DNA from: Candidatus Sulfotelmatobacter sp.
Lineage (GTDB): Bacteria > Acidobacteriota > Terriglobia > Terriglobales > Acidobacteriaceae
NCBI GenBank assembly: GCA_030041475.1
Contig: JASHNU010000038.1
Coordinates: 62,001-126,000, forward strand
Direction: 5' to 3'
Length of the DNA stretch: 64,000 bases
Position 1 is the first letter of the stretch, and each line of letters starts with the position of its first letter. Shown here piece after piece: positions 8,993 through 18,138 of the stretch. The translations under genes and the position numbers were made by a program. Below the pieces are notes generated by a model. The model saw only the letters and a list, made by a program, of their open reading frames with translations. It had not been told where the DNA came from and ran no database searches.

Positions 8993-11377
8993 ATGAAAAC
9001 GAGACTTTTTTCAGCCTTCGCAATCTTAACGCTGGCTCTGGCCGGCGTGTTCACAGTCAGCGCGTTTGCGCAAACCACACAGGAAACTCCAGCGCCCACG
9101 GATCAGCCTAGCGCTCCCATGGAGATCGGCACATCGCAGGGCCCGCAAGGTCCGGACGCCCAACCCGCGCCCGCTGAGCCGCAGGGTGACGCGCAGCCCA
9201 TGCAGACTCCGCCGGATTCTGACTCTCAGCCGGCAGAGGCTCAGCCGGGCGGGCCAACGGGCGAGGCTCCGGCGAAGACCGACCTGGGCGTGGGCCGAAT
9301 CAGCCTGATTCATGGCGACGTTTCCACACAGCGTGGCGATTCCGGCACCTGGTCGGCCGCAACTCTGAATCAGCCGGTGATGGGCGGCGACAAAATCTCG
9401 ACCGCTGGCGGCGCGCGCACCGAGGTCGAACTCGATTTTGCCAATGTCCTTCGCCTGGGCACGAATTCCAAAGCCAACATTGCCACCTTCACACACAAAG
9501 ACATTCAGATTCAGTTGGCGCAGGGCATCGCCTCATATTCAGTCACCAAAGACAGCGAGGCCGAGCCTGAGATCGACACTCCGAACGTGTCGGTGCATCC
9601 CGCGCATCGTGATGGCGTGTTCCGGATCGAAGTCCGTGCCGACGGTGACACGATCGTGATCGTACGCAAGGGCGAGGCGCAGATTTCCACGCCGCAGGGC
9701 TCGACCGAGATCCATCAGGGTGAACAGGCGACGATCCGCGGTGACTCCAACTCGGCGCAGTACAAGATCGATCAGGCTCCCGCTCCCGACGACTGGGATC
9801 GCTGGAACGCCGACCGCGATTACATGATCCGCAACGCGCAGTCCTGGCGCCACACCAACCGTTACTACACCGGAACGCAGGATCTCGACGCGTATGGCAA
9901 CTGGCAGAACGTGCCCGATTACGGCGACGTGTGGGTTCCGAACGAGCCGACGGGCTGGGCGCCGTATCGCGACGGGAGCTGGACCTACGAGCCGTACTAC
10001 GGCTGGACCTGGGTCGGCTATGAGCCGTGGGGTTGGGCACCGTATCACTATGGCCGCTGGTTCTGGTGGAATGGTGGCTGGGCATGGTGGCCGGGACCGG
10101 CATGGGGCTGGTACCGTCCGTTCTGGGCGCCGGCCTACGTTTCGTTCTGGGGATGGGGAGCGGGCTTTGGCTTCGGATTCGGCTGGGGCGGTTGGGGCGG
10201 CTTCGGCTGGCTCCCGCTCGGACCCTGTGACTGGTTCCATCCGTGGTGGGGTGGATATGCTGGCCGCTTTGGCTGGATCGGCCACGGTTGGGGATACGAC
10301 CGCTTTGGCGGGTTGGCGCCGCTGCATGCTGGAGCGCGATTCTCGAACGTGGCGAACATTCATGATCCGCACATCGGTGGAGCGCTCTCCACCGTGCGCG
10401 CCGGAGCGTTTGGCACCGGTGGCCGCGTAGCGGCAACGGCAGCGACTCGCGAACAGATTGGCGGCGCGCGCATGATGGCGGGGAACCTACCGGTTACGCC
10501 GACACGCGCAAGCTTGTCGGCCAGTGGACGCCCAGCGGCGGCATCCACCATGCACAGTGGCGGCGCGGAACACTTCTTTGGCTCAACCCACGCGAATGCG
10601 GCGCATCCGGAATCGTTTGGCCAGCAGGTTTCGCATCTGCAGCAAAGCATGGCGCAGAACCACGTGAGCGGATTCAACGCCGGCAGTCGCGGCACCGAAA
10701 CGGCCTCGCGCGGCGGATTTGGCTCCAGCGGCGAGAAGCCGAGCGCCGGGATGGGCAATCGCGAGGTGGGCAACGTCGGGAACCGCAGCGGCTCGTCGGC
10801 TGGCAACGGCAGACTTGACAACGGCAGCCGCGGCAGCGAGCGTGCCTTCACGCCGCCGAACAGCGGCAACACCCGGTCGTCGCTGGAAGGCGAGCGGGGC
10901 GGGGCTTCGTCTTCGGCCAGCCGCGACGGATTCCGTCCCTTTACTCCGCCTTCGCACAATGAAGCCTCGGGCAGTTCGTCCTATGGCAACGCGGAGCGTG
11001 GAGGGAACGGCAGCTTCTGGAACCGCACTTCGCCGGGCGCGGAGCGCAACAGCGGTACGTACTCCGACGGCTACGGCCGCGGGTCATCGTCCCGCGAATC
11101 GGCCGAGTCATCTTCGCGCGGATCGTATTCGCGTCCGCAACTCGACATGCGGCAGCCGATCGTGCGCTCGCCGTACGGTGGCGGATATTCGCGCGGCGGC
11201 TACGGTTCTGAGTCGCGGCCTGGCTATGGCGGATCGCGTCCAAGTTACGGAGGTGGATCGCACAGCGCGCCCAGCTACGGCGGCTCGCATAGCGGCGGCG
11301 GTCATGTCAGCGCGCCGCACTCCTCTGGTGGAGGTCACTCCGGTGGCGGCAGCCACGGCGGAGGCGGGCATCACTAA
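8993..11377 (+). CDS. Exported FecR-domain protein with Trp/Gly-rich DUF6600-like region (paralog B)
   Basis: A 794-residue protein. The ATG at 8993 was chosen over the longer frame because GAGGTGG (8983-8989) gives a ribosome site and MKTRLFSAFAILTLALAG starts a signal peptide cut near SAFAQ. A Pro/Gln-rich spacer precedes a FecR-like region (residues about 100-245, VGRISLIHGDVSTQRG, LAQGIASYSVTK, DTPNVSVHPAHRDGVFRIEV). Residues about 285-430 are extremely rich in Trp, Tyr, Gly and Pro (YGWTWVGYEPWGWAPYHYG). The C-terminal half is Gly/Ser-rich low complexity ending in a Gly/His-rich tail (HSGGGSHGGGGHH). It probably forms an extracellular or outer-membrane-linked, repetitive structure; function unknown. 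Expression is probably controlled by the upstream sigma-54 system. It shares its architecture with the 3786-5822 product. Confidence 0.82.
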   Translation: MKTRLFSAFAILTLALAGVFTVSAFAQTTQETPAPTDQPSAPMEIGTSQGPQGPDAQPAPAEPQGDAQPMQTPPDSDSQPAEAQPGGPTGEAPAKTDLGVGRISLIHGDVSTQRGDSGTWSAATLNQPVMGGDKISTAGGARTEVELDFANVLRLGTNSKANIATFTHKDIQIQLAQGIASYSVTKDSEAEPEIDTPNVSVHPAHRDGVFRIEVRADGDTIVIVRKGEAQISTPQGSTEIHQGEQATIRGDSNSAQYKIDQAPAPDDWDRWNADRDYMIRNAQSWRHTNRYYTGTQDLDAYGNWQNVPDYGDVWVPNEPTGWAPYRDGSWTYEPYYGWTWVGYEPWGWAPYHYGRWFWWNGGWAWWPGPAWGWYRPFWAPAYVSFWGWGAGFGFGFGWGGWGGFGWLPLGPCDWFHPWWGGYAGRFGWIGHGWGYDRFGGLAPLHAGARFSNVANIHDPHIGGALSTVRAGAFGTGGRVAATAATREQIGGARMMAGNLPVTPTRASLSASGRPAAASTMHSGGAEHFFGSTHANAAHPESFGQQVSHLQQSMAQNHVSGFNAGSRGTETASRGGFGSSGEKPSAGMGNREVGNVGNRSGSSAGNGRLDNGSRGSERAFTPPNSGNTRSSLEGERGGASSSASRDGFRPFTPPSHNEASGSSSYGNAERGGNGSFWNRTSPGAERNSGTYSDGYGRGSSSRESAESSSRGSYSRPQLDMRQPIVRSPYGGGYSRGGYGSESRPGYGGSRPSYGGGSHSAPSYGGSHSGGGHVSAPHSSGGGHSGGGSHGGGGHH

Positions 11378-11716
11378 AGTGCCGGAGATGCGGGGGAGAC
11401 TTTGGAAGCGCAACGGTTGATAAGAGGGACGTTGATGTAAACGAAGTGAAGACCGAGTGAGATGTAACCCGAAGTGAAGGTCAGAGGCGGAGAAGGGCGT
11501 GCTTAACGGCACGCCCCTTCTTTTTCTGACGGTTGGCGCGTGACACCGCCTGATGTCGACAGTTAACTTCGCCTTTGCTCGTTATACGTCCGATGAGTCT
11601 GCCGCAGAGCTGGCAATTTTCGAGAGTGTCCAGGGGTGCTGCTGCGATGCAATAGATTGACTCCGTTGCGACGGCTCGCTACTACAATCGTCTTGGCTGT
11701 CGGTGCAGAACTCAAG
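11378..11716. other. Intergenic region with one terminator
   Basis: These 339 bases lie between the convergent FecR paralog B and the dehydrogenase. A clear terminator sits at 11495-11527. The remainder has no gene-like frame with a ribosome site, and I see no other recognisable structure. Confidence 0.6.
11495..11527 (+). terminator. Intrinsic terminator after FecR paralog B
   Basis: GGGCGTGC at 11495-11502 pairs with GCACGCCC at 11509-11516 around a 6-base loop, followed by CTTCTTTTTCT. It lies about 120 bp after the stop of the FecR/DUF6600 gene. Confidence 0.85.
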
Positions 11717-12580
11717 CTAGGCGGAATGGGCCGACAAGCTGGCCTGGATTGTGCGGAAGAACAATTCGCGGTCGGGGCGGACGGCGGCGATCGGCCAGCC
11801 TGCACTGATGCCCCCATCCACGACCAGGTTTTGTCCTGTCACGAAACGCGAGGCATCACTGGCCAGGAATAGTGCGGCTTGTGCGATATCATCCGTCCGA
11901 CCAACATATTGCAGCGGTTGCCATCTTGCCACCACAGAACTAATAGCGGCCTCGGCATATTCGGGGTGGCCGTCAGCCTCGTCCGGCTGCATGCCCATAT
12001 TCTTGGCGAAACCTCCGGTAGCAATCATGCCCGGCGAGAGGCTGTTCACTCGAATTCCTTTTTCACCCAGCTCCATGGCTGCGCAACGCGTGAGGTGAAT
12101 CGAGCCTGCCTTGGCGGCTGAATAGTAGTATCCGCCGAGTCCAGCGCGGAATCCATTGACACTGGCAACGTTGATGATGCTGCCGGTTCCTTGTTCGGCC
12201 ATGACTCGCGCCGCATATTTCATGCCCGCAAGCACGGCGCGCAGGTGCACGGCTATCACCGCATCGAACTGCTCCAGATCAACGTCAGCAATGGCAGCGT
12301 ATCGCGAACCCATCCCGGCGTTGTTCATCAGGCAATCGAGGCGGCCAAAACAACCCACCGCATGGTCAATCATTCCGTTGACGTCGGCTTCCACGGAGAC
12401 ATCAGTACGAATGAAGCTCGCGGCATCGCCGAGTTTCCCAGCGAGTTCTTGCCCTCTGTCCTGGCGACGGCCGGCAATCACAACCTTCGCTCCGTTAGTA
12501 ACGAAAACCTCGGCAGTGCACGCGCCGATCCCGCTCGTCCCGCCCGTTATAACCGCAACCTTTCCTTCGAGTGGCAACAT
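11717..12580 (-). CDS. Short-chain dehydrogenase/reductase (SDR)
   Basis: A 287-residue classical SDR. The dinucleotide-binding motif TGGTSGIG is near residue 12, NNAG in the middle (LMNNAGMGS), and the catalytic SVNGF...YYYSAAKAG gives the Ser and the YxxxK pair near residue 155. The C-terminal part has VTGQNLVVDGG. It would oxidise or reduce a carbonyl/alcohol with NAD(P)(H); the substrate cannot be read from the sequence. The next gene upstream on the same strand is an MmyB-type regulator, and such regulators often sit beside SDR genes they control. Confidence 0.9.
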   Translation of the reverse strand: MLPLEGKVAVITGGTSGIGACTAEVFVTNGAKVVIAGRRQDRGQELAGKLGDAASFIRTDVSVEADVNGMIDHAVGCFGRLDCLMNNAGMGSRYAAIADVDLEQFDAVIAVHLRAVLAGMKYAARVMAEQGTGSIINVASVNGFRAGLGGYYYSAAKAGSIHLTRCAAMELGEKGIRVNSLSPGMIATGGFAKNMGMQPDEADGHPEYAEAAISSVVARWQPLQYVGRTDDIAQAALFLASDASRFVTGQNLVVDGGISAGWPIAAVRPDRELFFRTIQASLSAHSA

Positions 12581-12735
12581 GGCAATAGGCTCCTTGTGCT
12601 CAGCAACCTGTACTGTGGTTGCCTGTCTTCACGTCGCTTCGGGATTAAGTATCGAATGCAGGAAAAACGATGTCCATGACCTCCGAGGTCATGAGATACG
12701 CGGGTCAAATGATCCGTTCGAAACCCAGAACGTGC

Positions 12736-13536
12736 TCATCCGGAGGTCAGCACAAGACGCGTAGCTTCGTCCGCAGGGAAGAAACTCTCAATGCGCAGCT
12801 CCTGCAGTGCAATGTCCAGCGCAGTGCCGAAGGTAGTTAGCGTAGAAAACAAGCGAAGCGTACATTTATTCCACTTGTAGTTGATGGTCAAGAACGGCGG
12901 AGGAGCGTCACCCAGATCGAGCATGCGCCAGCGGCTCGGGACGTCGGGATAGCCGAGCAACTCCTCTAGAAAACACTTCATCTTCTCGTCCGAGGGGTTC
13001 GCCGCAGCCTCGCGATGCACCCGCTGAATGATGCGTGCAGCGACGCTCTCCCAGTTTTCGAGAAATGGACGCAGCCCCTGCGGATGAAACACGAGGCGGA
13101 CTCCATTGTGAGGCGTTACAGAATCGCAGCCAGGGAACAAACCAAGAAAGCGCTGTGCGCCGGTATTCATCCTCAGCGTGTTCCAATATCGGTCGACCAC
13201 AAGTACGGGATAAGGCTCAAATTGCGACATGAAAAGTTTCATGGCACCGCGCGCCGCTTCTGCCTCGGGTGTGTCGAGGTCAGGTGTGTCAAGATTCGTG
13301 TGGCGATAGAGTGGAGCATAGCCCGCCGCCAACAGCATCGCATTGCGCTCGCGTAGCGGAACCTGAAGGGTCTCGGCGAGACGGAGGACCATGTCCCGGC
13401 TCGGCTGTGCGCGGCCCGTTTCGACGCAACTGAGATGACGCGTCGAGATATCTGCATCGAGCGCGAGGTCCAGCTGGCTCAACCGTCGAACAGTGCGCCA
13501 GCGACGTAAAAGGACGCCAAAGCTCATGCCAGGCAT
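12736..13536 (-). CDS. XRE-family regulator with MmyB-like C-terminal domain
   Basis: About 266 residues from the ATG at 13536; the frame is open to a TTG at 13608, but homologous sequence appears to begin at MSFGVLLRRWRT. The N-terminal helix-turn-helix spans LSQLDLALDADISTRHLSCVE, ending in the family signature ETGRAQPSRDMVLRLAE. The rest (YAPLYRHTN, YPVLVVDRYWNTLRMN, ARIIQRVHRE) is the MmyB-like ligand-binding, PAS-like domain that may sense a fatty acid or similar molecule. It probably regulates the SDR gene 155 bp downstream. No recombination or phage genes accompany it. Confidence 0.9.
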   Translation of the reverse strand: MPGMSFGVLLRRWRTVRRLSQLDLALDADISTRHLSCVETGRAQPSRDMVLRLAETLQVPLRERNAMLLAAGYAPLYRHTNLDTPDLDTPEAEAARGAMKLFMSQFEPYPVLVVDRYWNTLRMNTGAQRFLGLFPGCDSVTPHNGVRLVFHPQGLRPFLENWESVAARIIQRVHREAAANPSDEKMKCFLEELLGYPDVPSRWRMLDLGDAPPPFLTINYKWNKCTLRLFSTLTTFGTALDIALQELRIESFFPADEATRLVLTSG

Positions 13537-13819
13537 CGTAGAGACGGACTGGGAGGCGGGGATCACGGTCTGAATTATAGGAGGAATTGTTCTCCGGCGA
13601 CTACGCAACTAAACCTCAGGACCGCGCGCTCGGACAGAAGAAGGCGCTGAACAAACCCAAAGAGATCTCTTGCCCACTTCGTAAATGGTCGGCTACCCGG
13701 AAACTGGGGACGTAGCTCCTTGATAATTCTCTCTGATTACACTCACCGACCAGGACAGCCTCCAAGAAATCAGAGTGGCCTTGCTGGAACGGCGAGTGTA
13801 CCTTCGCGGAAGCGTACCG

Positions 13820-14572
13820 TTACGGTCTGGCGTACGCCGGACTGTCGGGGTCAGGACGGTCGTAGTCTTTGCCGTATTTATTCTTGTGGGCTATGTTCAC
13901 ATCGGTCTCGGCGAGCGTGAACGTGCCAATCGTCGCATCGCCGGCCGCGACCGTTATCTCGCGGCTCACGGCGCGCAGCGTCTCGGGTGCGACCGACGCA
14001 TGGAAAACCTGCAATTCATAGCGGCCGGGCGGAACGTTGGGAAGGCTGAGTTCGCCGCGAGCGTTCGAGATCGCATAGTAGGGCGTGGCCAGCGCGATGA
14101 CCTCGGCGCTCATCTGGGCATGAATGTTGCAGAAGATGAATGAGATTCCCGGCTTGTCGAACTGCACGAAACGCGTCGTGCCGCTCTCGTAGAGTCCCAG
14201 GTCGAAGCGTTTCCCCTCAAACAGCGAGAAGACGTTGTGAAAGAACGGATCGTGATTCGGAAACTCGACCTTTCCTCCCACCGGAATGACCAGAAGTGAG
14301 GGATGAAAGGCCTTGTCTTTTTGCACCAGTTGCGGAATCTCGTCGGGCTTCTGGCGCGGTGGGTCGACCGGCGTGCCAATCGGAGTCAGCCAAACGACCG
14401 TCTGCGAAGCATCCTTCAGCCGGTGGCCGCCCCGCGTCAGTTCGACATGCGCTTTGAGCAATGCCTGCTGGGCACATACGAACCCAGCGCACGTTAAGAG
14501 AAAAACCAAAATCCCCACCCTACGAAAATCACGTAGGGTGGGGCACCCGCGACGATGGAAGCTGCGGCTCAA
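13820..14572 (-). CDS. Exported cupredoxin-like protein with carboxypeptidase-regulatory-like segment
   Basis: A 250-residue frame starting at a TTG that overlaps the porin stop (TTGA), with a hydrophobic signal segment VGILVFLLTCAGFVCAQ. The middle has a type 1 copper-site pattern: VGGKVEFPNHDPFFHNVF supplies a His, and about 40 residues on FIFCNIHAQMSA supplies Cys, His and Met in the blue-copper spacing. A following segment (NARGELSLPNVPPGRYELQVFH) resembles a carboxypeptidase-regulatory-like beta sandwich. It is likely a periplasmic electron-transfer or metal-binding protein. A 31-base palindromic repeat (14513-14543) lies inside the start region and encodes part of the signal n-region, so a later start (GTG at 14518) is possible. 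It is the last gene of the sensor-porin operon. Confidence 0.75.
   Translation of the reverse strand: MSRSFHRRGCPTLRDFRRVGILVFLLTCAGFVCAQQALLKAHVELTRGGHRLKDASQTVVWLTPIGTPVDPPRQKPDEIPQLVQKDKAFHPSLLVIPVGGKVEFPNHDPFFHNVFSLFEGKRFDLGLYESGTTRFVQFDKPGISFIFCNIHAQMSAEVIALATPYYAISNARGELSLPNVPPGRYELQVFHASVAPETLRAVSREITVAAGDATIGTFTLAETDVNIAHKNKYGKDYDRPDPDSPAYARP
14513..14543. repeat. Palindromic repeat inside the cupredoxin reading frame
   Basis: CCCCACCCTACG (14513-14524) and CGTAGGGTGGGG (14532-14543) form a perfect 12-bp stem with a 7-base loop, followed by CACCC. The same geometry (12-bp stem, 7-base loop, GTGGGGCAYCC at one end) recurs at 57128-57158 inside the threonine dehydratase gene. Confidence 0.8.
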
Positions 14573-16185
14573 AACAGTATCCCCGCGGCCAGACTCACCT
14601 GATTGGCGGCGCTGCCGCTGGTGTAGATCGGGAACGTGTGCAGGCGGCGAAATTCTGCAGAGAATACCAGATCGGAGCGCGGACGGAAGACAACATTCAC
14701 CAGCCCTGCGCGATTTCGTCCGATGATCGAGCCGGGCGGGCCGCCGTTATTGGCGTCGGTGGCGAAGCCGCGCACATCGCCGACAAAAGCGTCGTCTTCC
14801 GAAACAGCGCCGTTCCATTCCAGCTTCGGCGTGAGCTGAAACTTAAGCTGTGTCCACCCCCCGGCAGTGTCGAGCCCGCGAATGGGCGTTGTATTGTAAA
14901 TGGGACTGCCTCCGTACACGATGGAAGTACCGATTGCCCCGCCCAACCCGCCAATGCCCCGCCCGCGATAGAACTCGCCGGAAAGCCCGAGCCGCGGCAT
15001 GATGGGAATCTGCCAGTCCGCCATACCGGCCCACGCATCCACGTAGCGGCTCCACATCCAGTTCTGTTCGCCGTAGTAGCCGGCGACTCCAAAACTCAGT
15101 GGACGCCCTTGCACGGGCCGGGACCACGCCGTGCGCAGCGCATAAGCCGGCTGGCCCGAATTTTCCCCAGCCTGCGGCGTGCGCAAGAACGAGTTGTAAT
15201 TCGGCTCCCAGTCGAGGTTGTCCAAAATTCCCGCCTGCACGGTGAAAGTCTGCTGATCGGAAATGGGGAAGCGATGCTCCACCCGGAGTTGCGGCGTCCA
15301 GGCCCAGAGATTGCCCGCGAAAGCAAACGTCGGTGTGGCCAGCGATGCGAAAGATGTGGGCGACAAGGGTGAGATGAACAACGAGTCCTGGCCGGCGACT
15401 ACAGAAGTTTGGTCCCAGTCGAAGCGCACGCTTGCAGTCTGCAGCCGCACGAGGCCGAAATTCACACCGTTGCCGGTATTGGGGAATCCTCCGGCAAAAT
15501 CCATTTGAATGTCCGCAGAGGTCTTCGCCCCGGCCAGATTGGGACCGAAAATCTCCAGCCCTATTTCTGACTGACGCAATGTTGCTCCAAGAGTCGCTGC
15601 TGGGCTGCCTCCCGCAACCGGCAGGGCGTAGCTCGGGAAGTCGAGATTATCGGAGCCGCCCACGTTGCGGAATGCGTTCATCAACACGATTCCGTGCAAA
15701 CGCGCCCGGTACTTGGAGGCGGTTTCCACTTTGGTCTGATATTGCTCGTCAATTTTCGAAGTGATCAGCGAGTTGGATTCTTCCAGTTTCTGCACGTGTT
15801 CTTCGAGTGGAGCGTGGTTCTCGGCAGAAGCCGCGCCAGCAGCGGGTGACTCATTCTGCGGTGCCGCCTCGGCCAGGGTTGTACCTGCGCCTGTTTGTCC
15901 GAGCGCAGGCCGCTCCAGCAGGGCACGTGTGGCCTGCAGATCCTGACGCAGTCGTCGCATCTCGGCCCGAGACTGGATATTTTCCGCACGCATCTGTTCC
16001 ACCAGATCACGAAGCTGCCGTACCTGATCCTGCAGGTCGCGCACCGCGGCGGACGTGTCCACGGCCGTCGCCGACGCCGTTTCCTGCGCCTGGCTTTGCG
16101 GAACTACATTGTACGGACCGAACAGAATCAGCGCCGCCAGTGCGAACGCGGCTCCACCTACTGCAGAAGTCCCTGGTCTCTTCAC
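14569..16185 (-). CDS. Outer-membrane porin with N-terminal coiled coil (DcaP-like)
   Basis: A 538-residue protein from the GTG at 16185, which has an AGGAGGA ribosome site 5 bases away; the longer frame upstream overlaps the kinase gene in another frame and is rejected. A signal peptide (GAAFALAALILFGPYNVV) precedes a periplasmic coiled coil (VRDLQDQVRQLRDLVEQMRAE, residues about 45-90). After a Pro/Ala linker, alternating beta strands carry porin features: a Phe-ending C-terminus (SLAAGILF), an aromatic girdle (YGEQNWMWSRYVDAW), and DcaP-like phrases such as YRARLHGIVLMNAFRN and AKTSADIQMDFAGG. It would be a diffusion channel for small anionic or organic solutes; the substrate is unknown. 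It follows the sensor kinase by 52 bp. Confidence 0.85.
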   Translation of the reverse strand: MKRPGTSAVGGAAFALAALILFGPYNVVPQSQAQETASATAVDTSAAVRDLQDQVRQLRDLVEQMRAENIQSRAEMRRLRQDLQATRALLERPALGQTGAGTTLAEAAPQNESPAAGAASAENHAPLEEHVQKLEESNSLITSKIDEQYQTKVETASKYRARLHGIVLMNAFRNVGGSDNLDFPSYALPVAGGSPAATLGATLRQSEIGLEIFGPNLAGAKTSADIQMDFAGGFPNTGNGVNFGLVRLQTASVRFDWDQTSVVAGQDSLFISPLSPTSFASLATPTFAFAGNLWAWTPQLRVEHRFPISDQQTFTVQAGILDNLDWEPNYNSFLRTPQAGENSGQPAYALRTAWSRPVQGRPLSFGVAGYYGEQNWMWSRYVDAWAGMADWQIPIMPRLGLSGEFYRGRGIGGLGGAIGTSIVYGGSPIYNTTPIRGLDTAGGWTQLKFQLTPKLEWNGAVSEDDAFVGDVRGFATDANNGGPPGSIIGRNRAGLVNVVFRPRSDLVFSAEFRRLHTFPIYTSGSAANQVSLAAGILF

Positions 16186-16237
16186 GTCGTCCTCCTGCGC
16201 AACACCGGAGTAGGCGCCTGACGACGAGAGCTGCGCC

Positions 16238-18133
16238 CTACATCTCCGGATGTGAAATCGAACGATCCCCGGAGTCACCTTGCGAAGCGGATACCAGCGA
16301 CCGAACGCCAACCGGAACCTCGTGGCCGCTGCGGGAATCGGATTGCCGACCGGGCAGCACGATCTTGAACACCGTTCTGCCCTGTGGAGTGCGATCCACC
16401 GAAATTTCGCCTCCGTGGTCCTGCACGATCTTCTGCACGACCGCCAGCCCCAGGCCTGTGCCGTTCTCCTTGCCGTAGCTGACGAAGGGATGGAACAGCC
16501 GTTCACGAATCGATTCGGCGATGCCCGGGCCGTTGTCCGAGACCGAAATCGTGATGGTCCCCGCAATCTCGGCCGCTGTAATCTCCACCTGTCCGCCGAC
16601 GATGGGTGCAGCTTCACAGGCGTTCAACAGCAGGTTGTACAAGGCGCGCTCCAGCTTGCGTGAGTCGAACCATCCCGCCACCGACGCGCTGCACAGCACA
16701 TCGATCGAACGGTTGTGATGCCGGGGATGCAAGCGCACCGCATTCACTGCCCGTTGAATCGTTTCCGGCACGTTGCCATATGCCGGGTTCAGCGATTCGC
16801 GAGTGCGCGCGAATTCGAGCAGGGAATCGATCAGGTCCGTCATCAGATTCACGCCGGTGCGGACTTCCTGGTACAACTCCTCGCGTTGTGCGGGCGTCAG
16901 GTGTGGATCGCAGAGGAATTCGGAATTGGCCACGATGGCGGCTAGCGAATGGCGCAAGTCATGCGAGATCGAGCTGGCCATGCGCCCAATGGTCGCCAAC
17001 TGCTCGGACTCGAGGAGGTCTTGCCGGCTCTTGAGCAGGCTCTGCCGCATGCGGTCAAAGGTGCGGGTGAGTTCGGCCACTTCATCGCCGCCGCGCGGGT
17101 CGAGCGGATGATGAAAATCACCGGCCTCGAGCGCGCGCACACCACCCACCAGGCTAGCCAGTGGGCGCGTGAAGGTATGGGACAGGAAGAACATCAGCCC
17201 GCTGCCCGCTAGAATGGCGAAAAGGCCGAGCAGCAGAAGATAGCGATTCAATTGATCAATGAATCGCGTCGCCTGATCGTACGAGCCCAACACGTTGAGG
17301 CGGACCGGCGTGGCCGGGGAGTCGGACAGCACCAGCGATGTTGCCAGGAAATGTTCTTTGCCCAGGGTGACATCGTGCGGCTCTGCCTGCACCGATCCGG
17401 CAATCAGATTCTGGATGTTCCCACCCATCATCTGCGCGGGCGTCAGCGTGGTGGCGATGATTTCATTGCCCGATGAGAACGCGACCTGGCTGCCCGCCAC
17501 CTTGCTGACTTCCGCGGCCAGCCGGTCGTTAATTTCGTAGCCGATCACCAGGAAGCCGAGCAGCGTGCCTTCGGTGCGCGAGCCGCGGTAAATCGGCTCG
17601 ATGAAGGTCTGGTACAGGTGATGGTCGCCGAGCCACCAGTGGCTGGATTCGTTGCGCCCTTCATCGAGGGATTGCTGAAAGTATTTTTCTGCCGCCTCGC
17701 GCGTGAATCCTGGAGTCTTGGTGTGCAGGGCAACCACTTTGCCGCTGCGGTCAACCAGAACGAAGAGGTCGCTGCCCGCGATCTGCGACACATCCTGCGA
17801 CGCGTCCTGAATTGTCACCGGGTCGGGGCTGGTCATGATGGCCCGCGTGATCGGGAGGTAGGCCAGCAGCGCGACATCGCTGGTCAGCATGGTTTCGCGT
17901 TCGTGCCGGAAATCCTGGAACGCACTGACCGAGTTGCGCAGATTCTCAGCAATACTCTGGCGCACGTTGGCCTCAACGCTGCGCCGCACCAGCAGCAGGC
18001 TGGTCGTGGTAAGTCCGGCGGTGACAAGAATCATCGACAGCAAAAAGCGGGTGCGCAGGCGCAGCCGCGGCAAAAATGCGGCTGTCGACCCGTTCGGGTG
18101 AGAACTGGCTGCGGTTTCCAGGGATGGGCTCAC
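16238..18133 (-). CDS. Sensor histidine kinase with periplasmic sensor, HAMP, HisKA and HATPase domains
   Basis: About 631 residues from the GTG at 18133, 5 bases after the regulator's stop; the longer frame overlaps the regulator gene and is rejected. The first transmembrane segment is FLLSMILVTAGLTTTSLLLV. A periplasmic Cache-like domain (VDRSGKVVALHTKTPGF) and a second transmembrane segment (LLLLGLFAILAGSGLMFFL) follow. A HAMP region (FTRPLASLVGGVRALEAGDF), the H-box SSISHDLRHSLAAI and an ATP-binding domain (NLLLNACEA, DNGPGIAESI, GTGLGLAVVQKI) complete it. It should phosphorylate the OmpR-type regulator encoded just upstream. The porin and cupredoxin genes downstream are probable cotranscribed partners. 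Confidence 0.92.
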   Translation of the reverse strand: MSPSLETAASSHPNGSTAAFLPRLRLRTRFLLSMILVTAGLTTTSLLLVRRSVEANVRQSIAENLRNSVSAFQDFRHERETMLTSDVALLAYLPITRAIMTSPDPVTIQDASQDVSQIAGSDLFVLVDRSGKVVALHTKTPGFTREAAEKYFQQSLDEGRNESSHWWLGDHHLYQTFIEPIYRGSRTEGTLLGFLVIGYEINDRLAAEVSKVAGSQVAFSSGNEIIATTLTPAQMMGGNIQNLIAGSVQAEPHDVTLGKEHFLATSLVLSDSPATPVRLNVLGSYDQATRFIDQLNRYLLLLGLFAILAGSGLMFFLSHTFTRPLASLVGGVRALEAGDFHHPLDPRGGDEVAELTRTFDRMRQSLLKSRQDLLESEQLATIGRMASSISHDLRHSLAAIVANSEFLCDPHLTPAQREELYQEVRTGVNLMTDLIDSLLEFARTRESLNPAYGNVPETIQRAVNAVRLHPRHHNRSIDVLCSASVAGWFDSRKLERALYNLLLNACEAAPIVGGQVEITAAEIAGTITISVSDNGPGIAESIRERLFHPFVSYGKENGTGLGLAVVQKIVQDHGGEISVDRTPQGRTVFKIVLPGRQSDSRSGHEVPVGVRSLVSASQGDSGDRSISHPEM

Positions 18134-18138
18134 GCGAT

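Noticed and set aside
12736-13608. Upstream TTG start of the MmyB-type regulator
   Set aside because: The extra 24 residues are not family-like; ATG at 13536 gives the standard N-terminus.
16186-16617. N-terminal extension of the porin gene over the kinase gene
   Set aside because: This part overlaps the kinase coding sequence in another frame; the GTG at 16185 has a strong AGGAGGA site.
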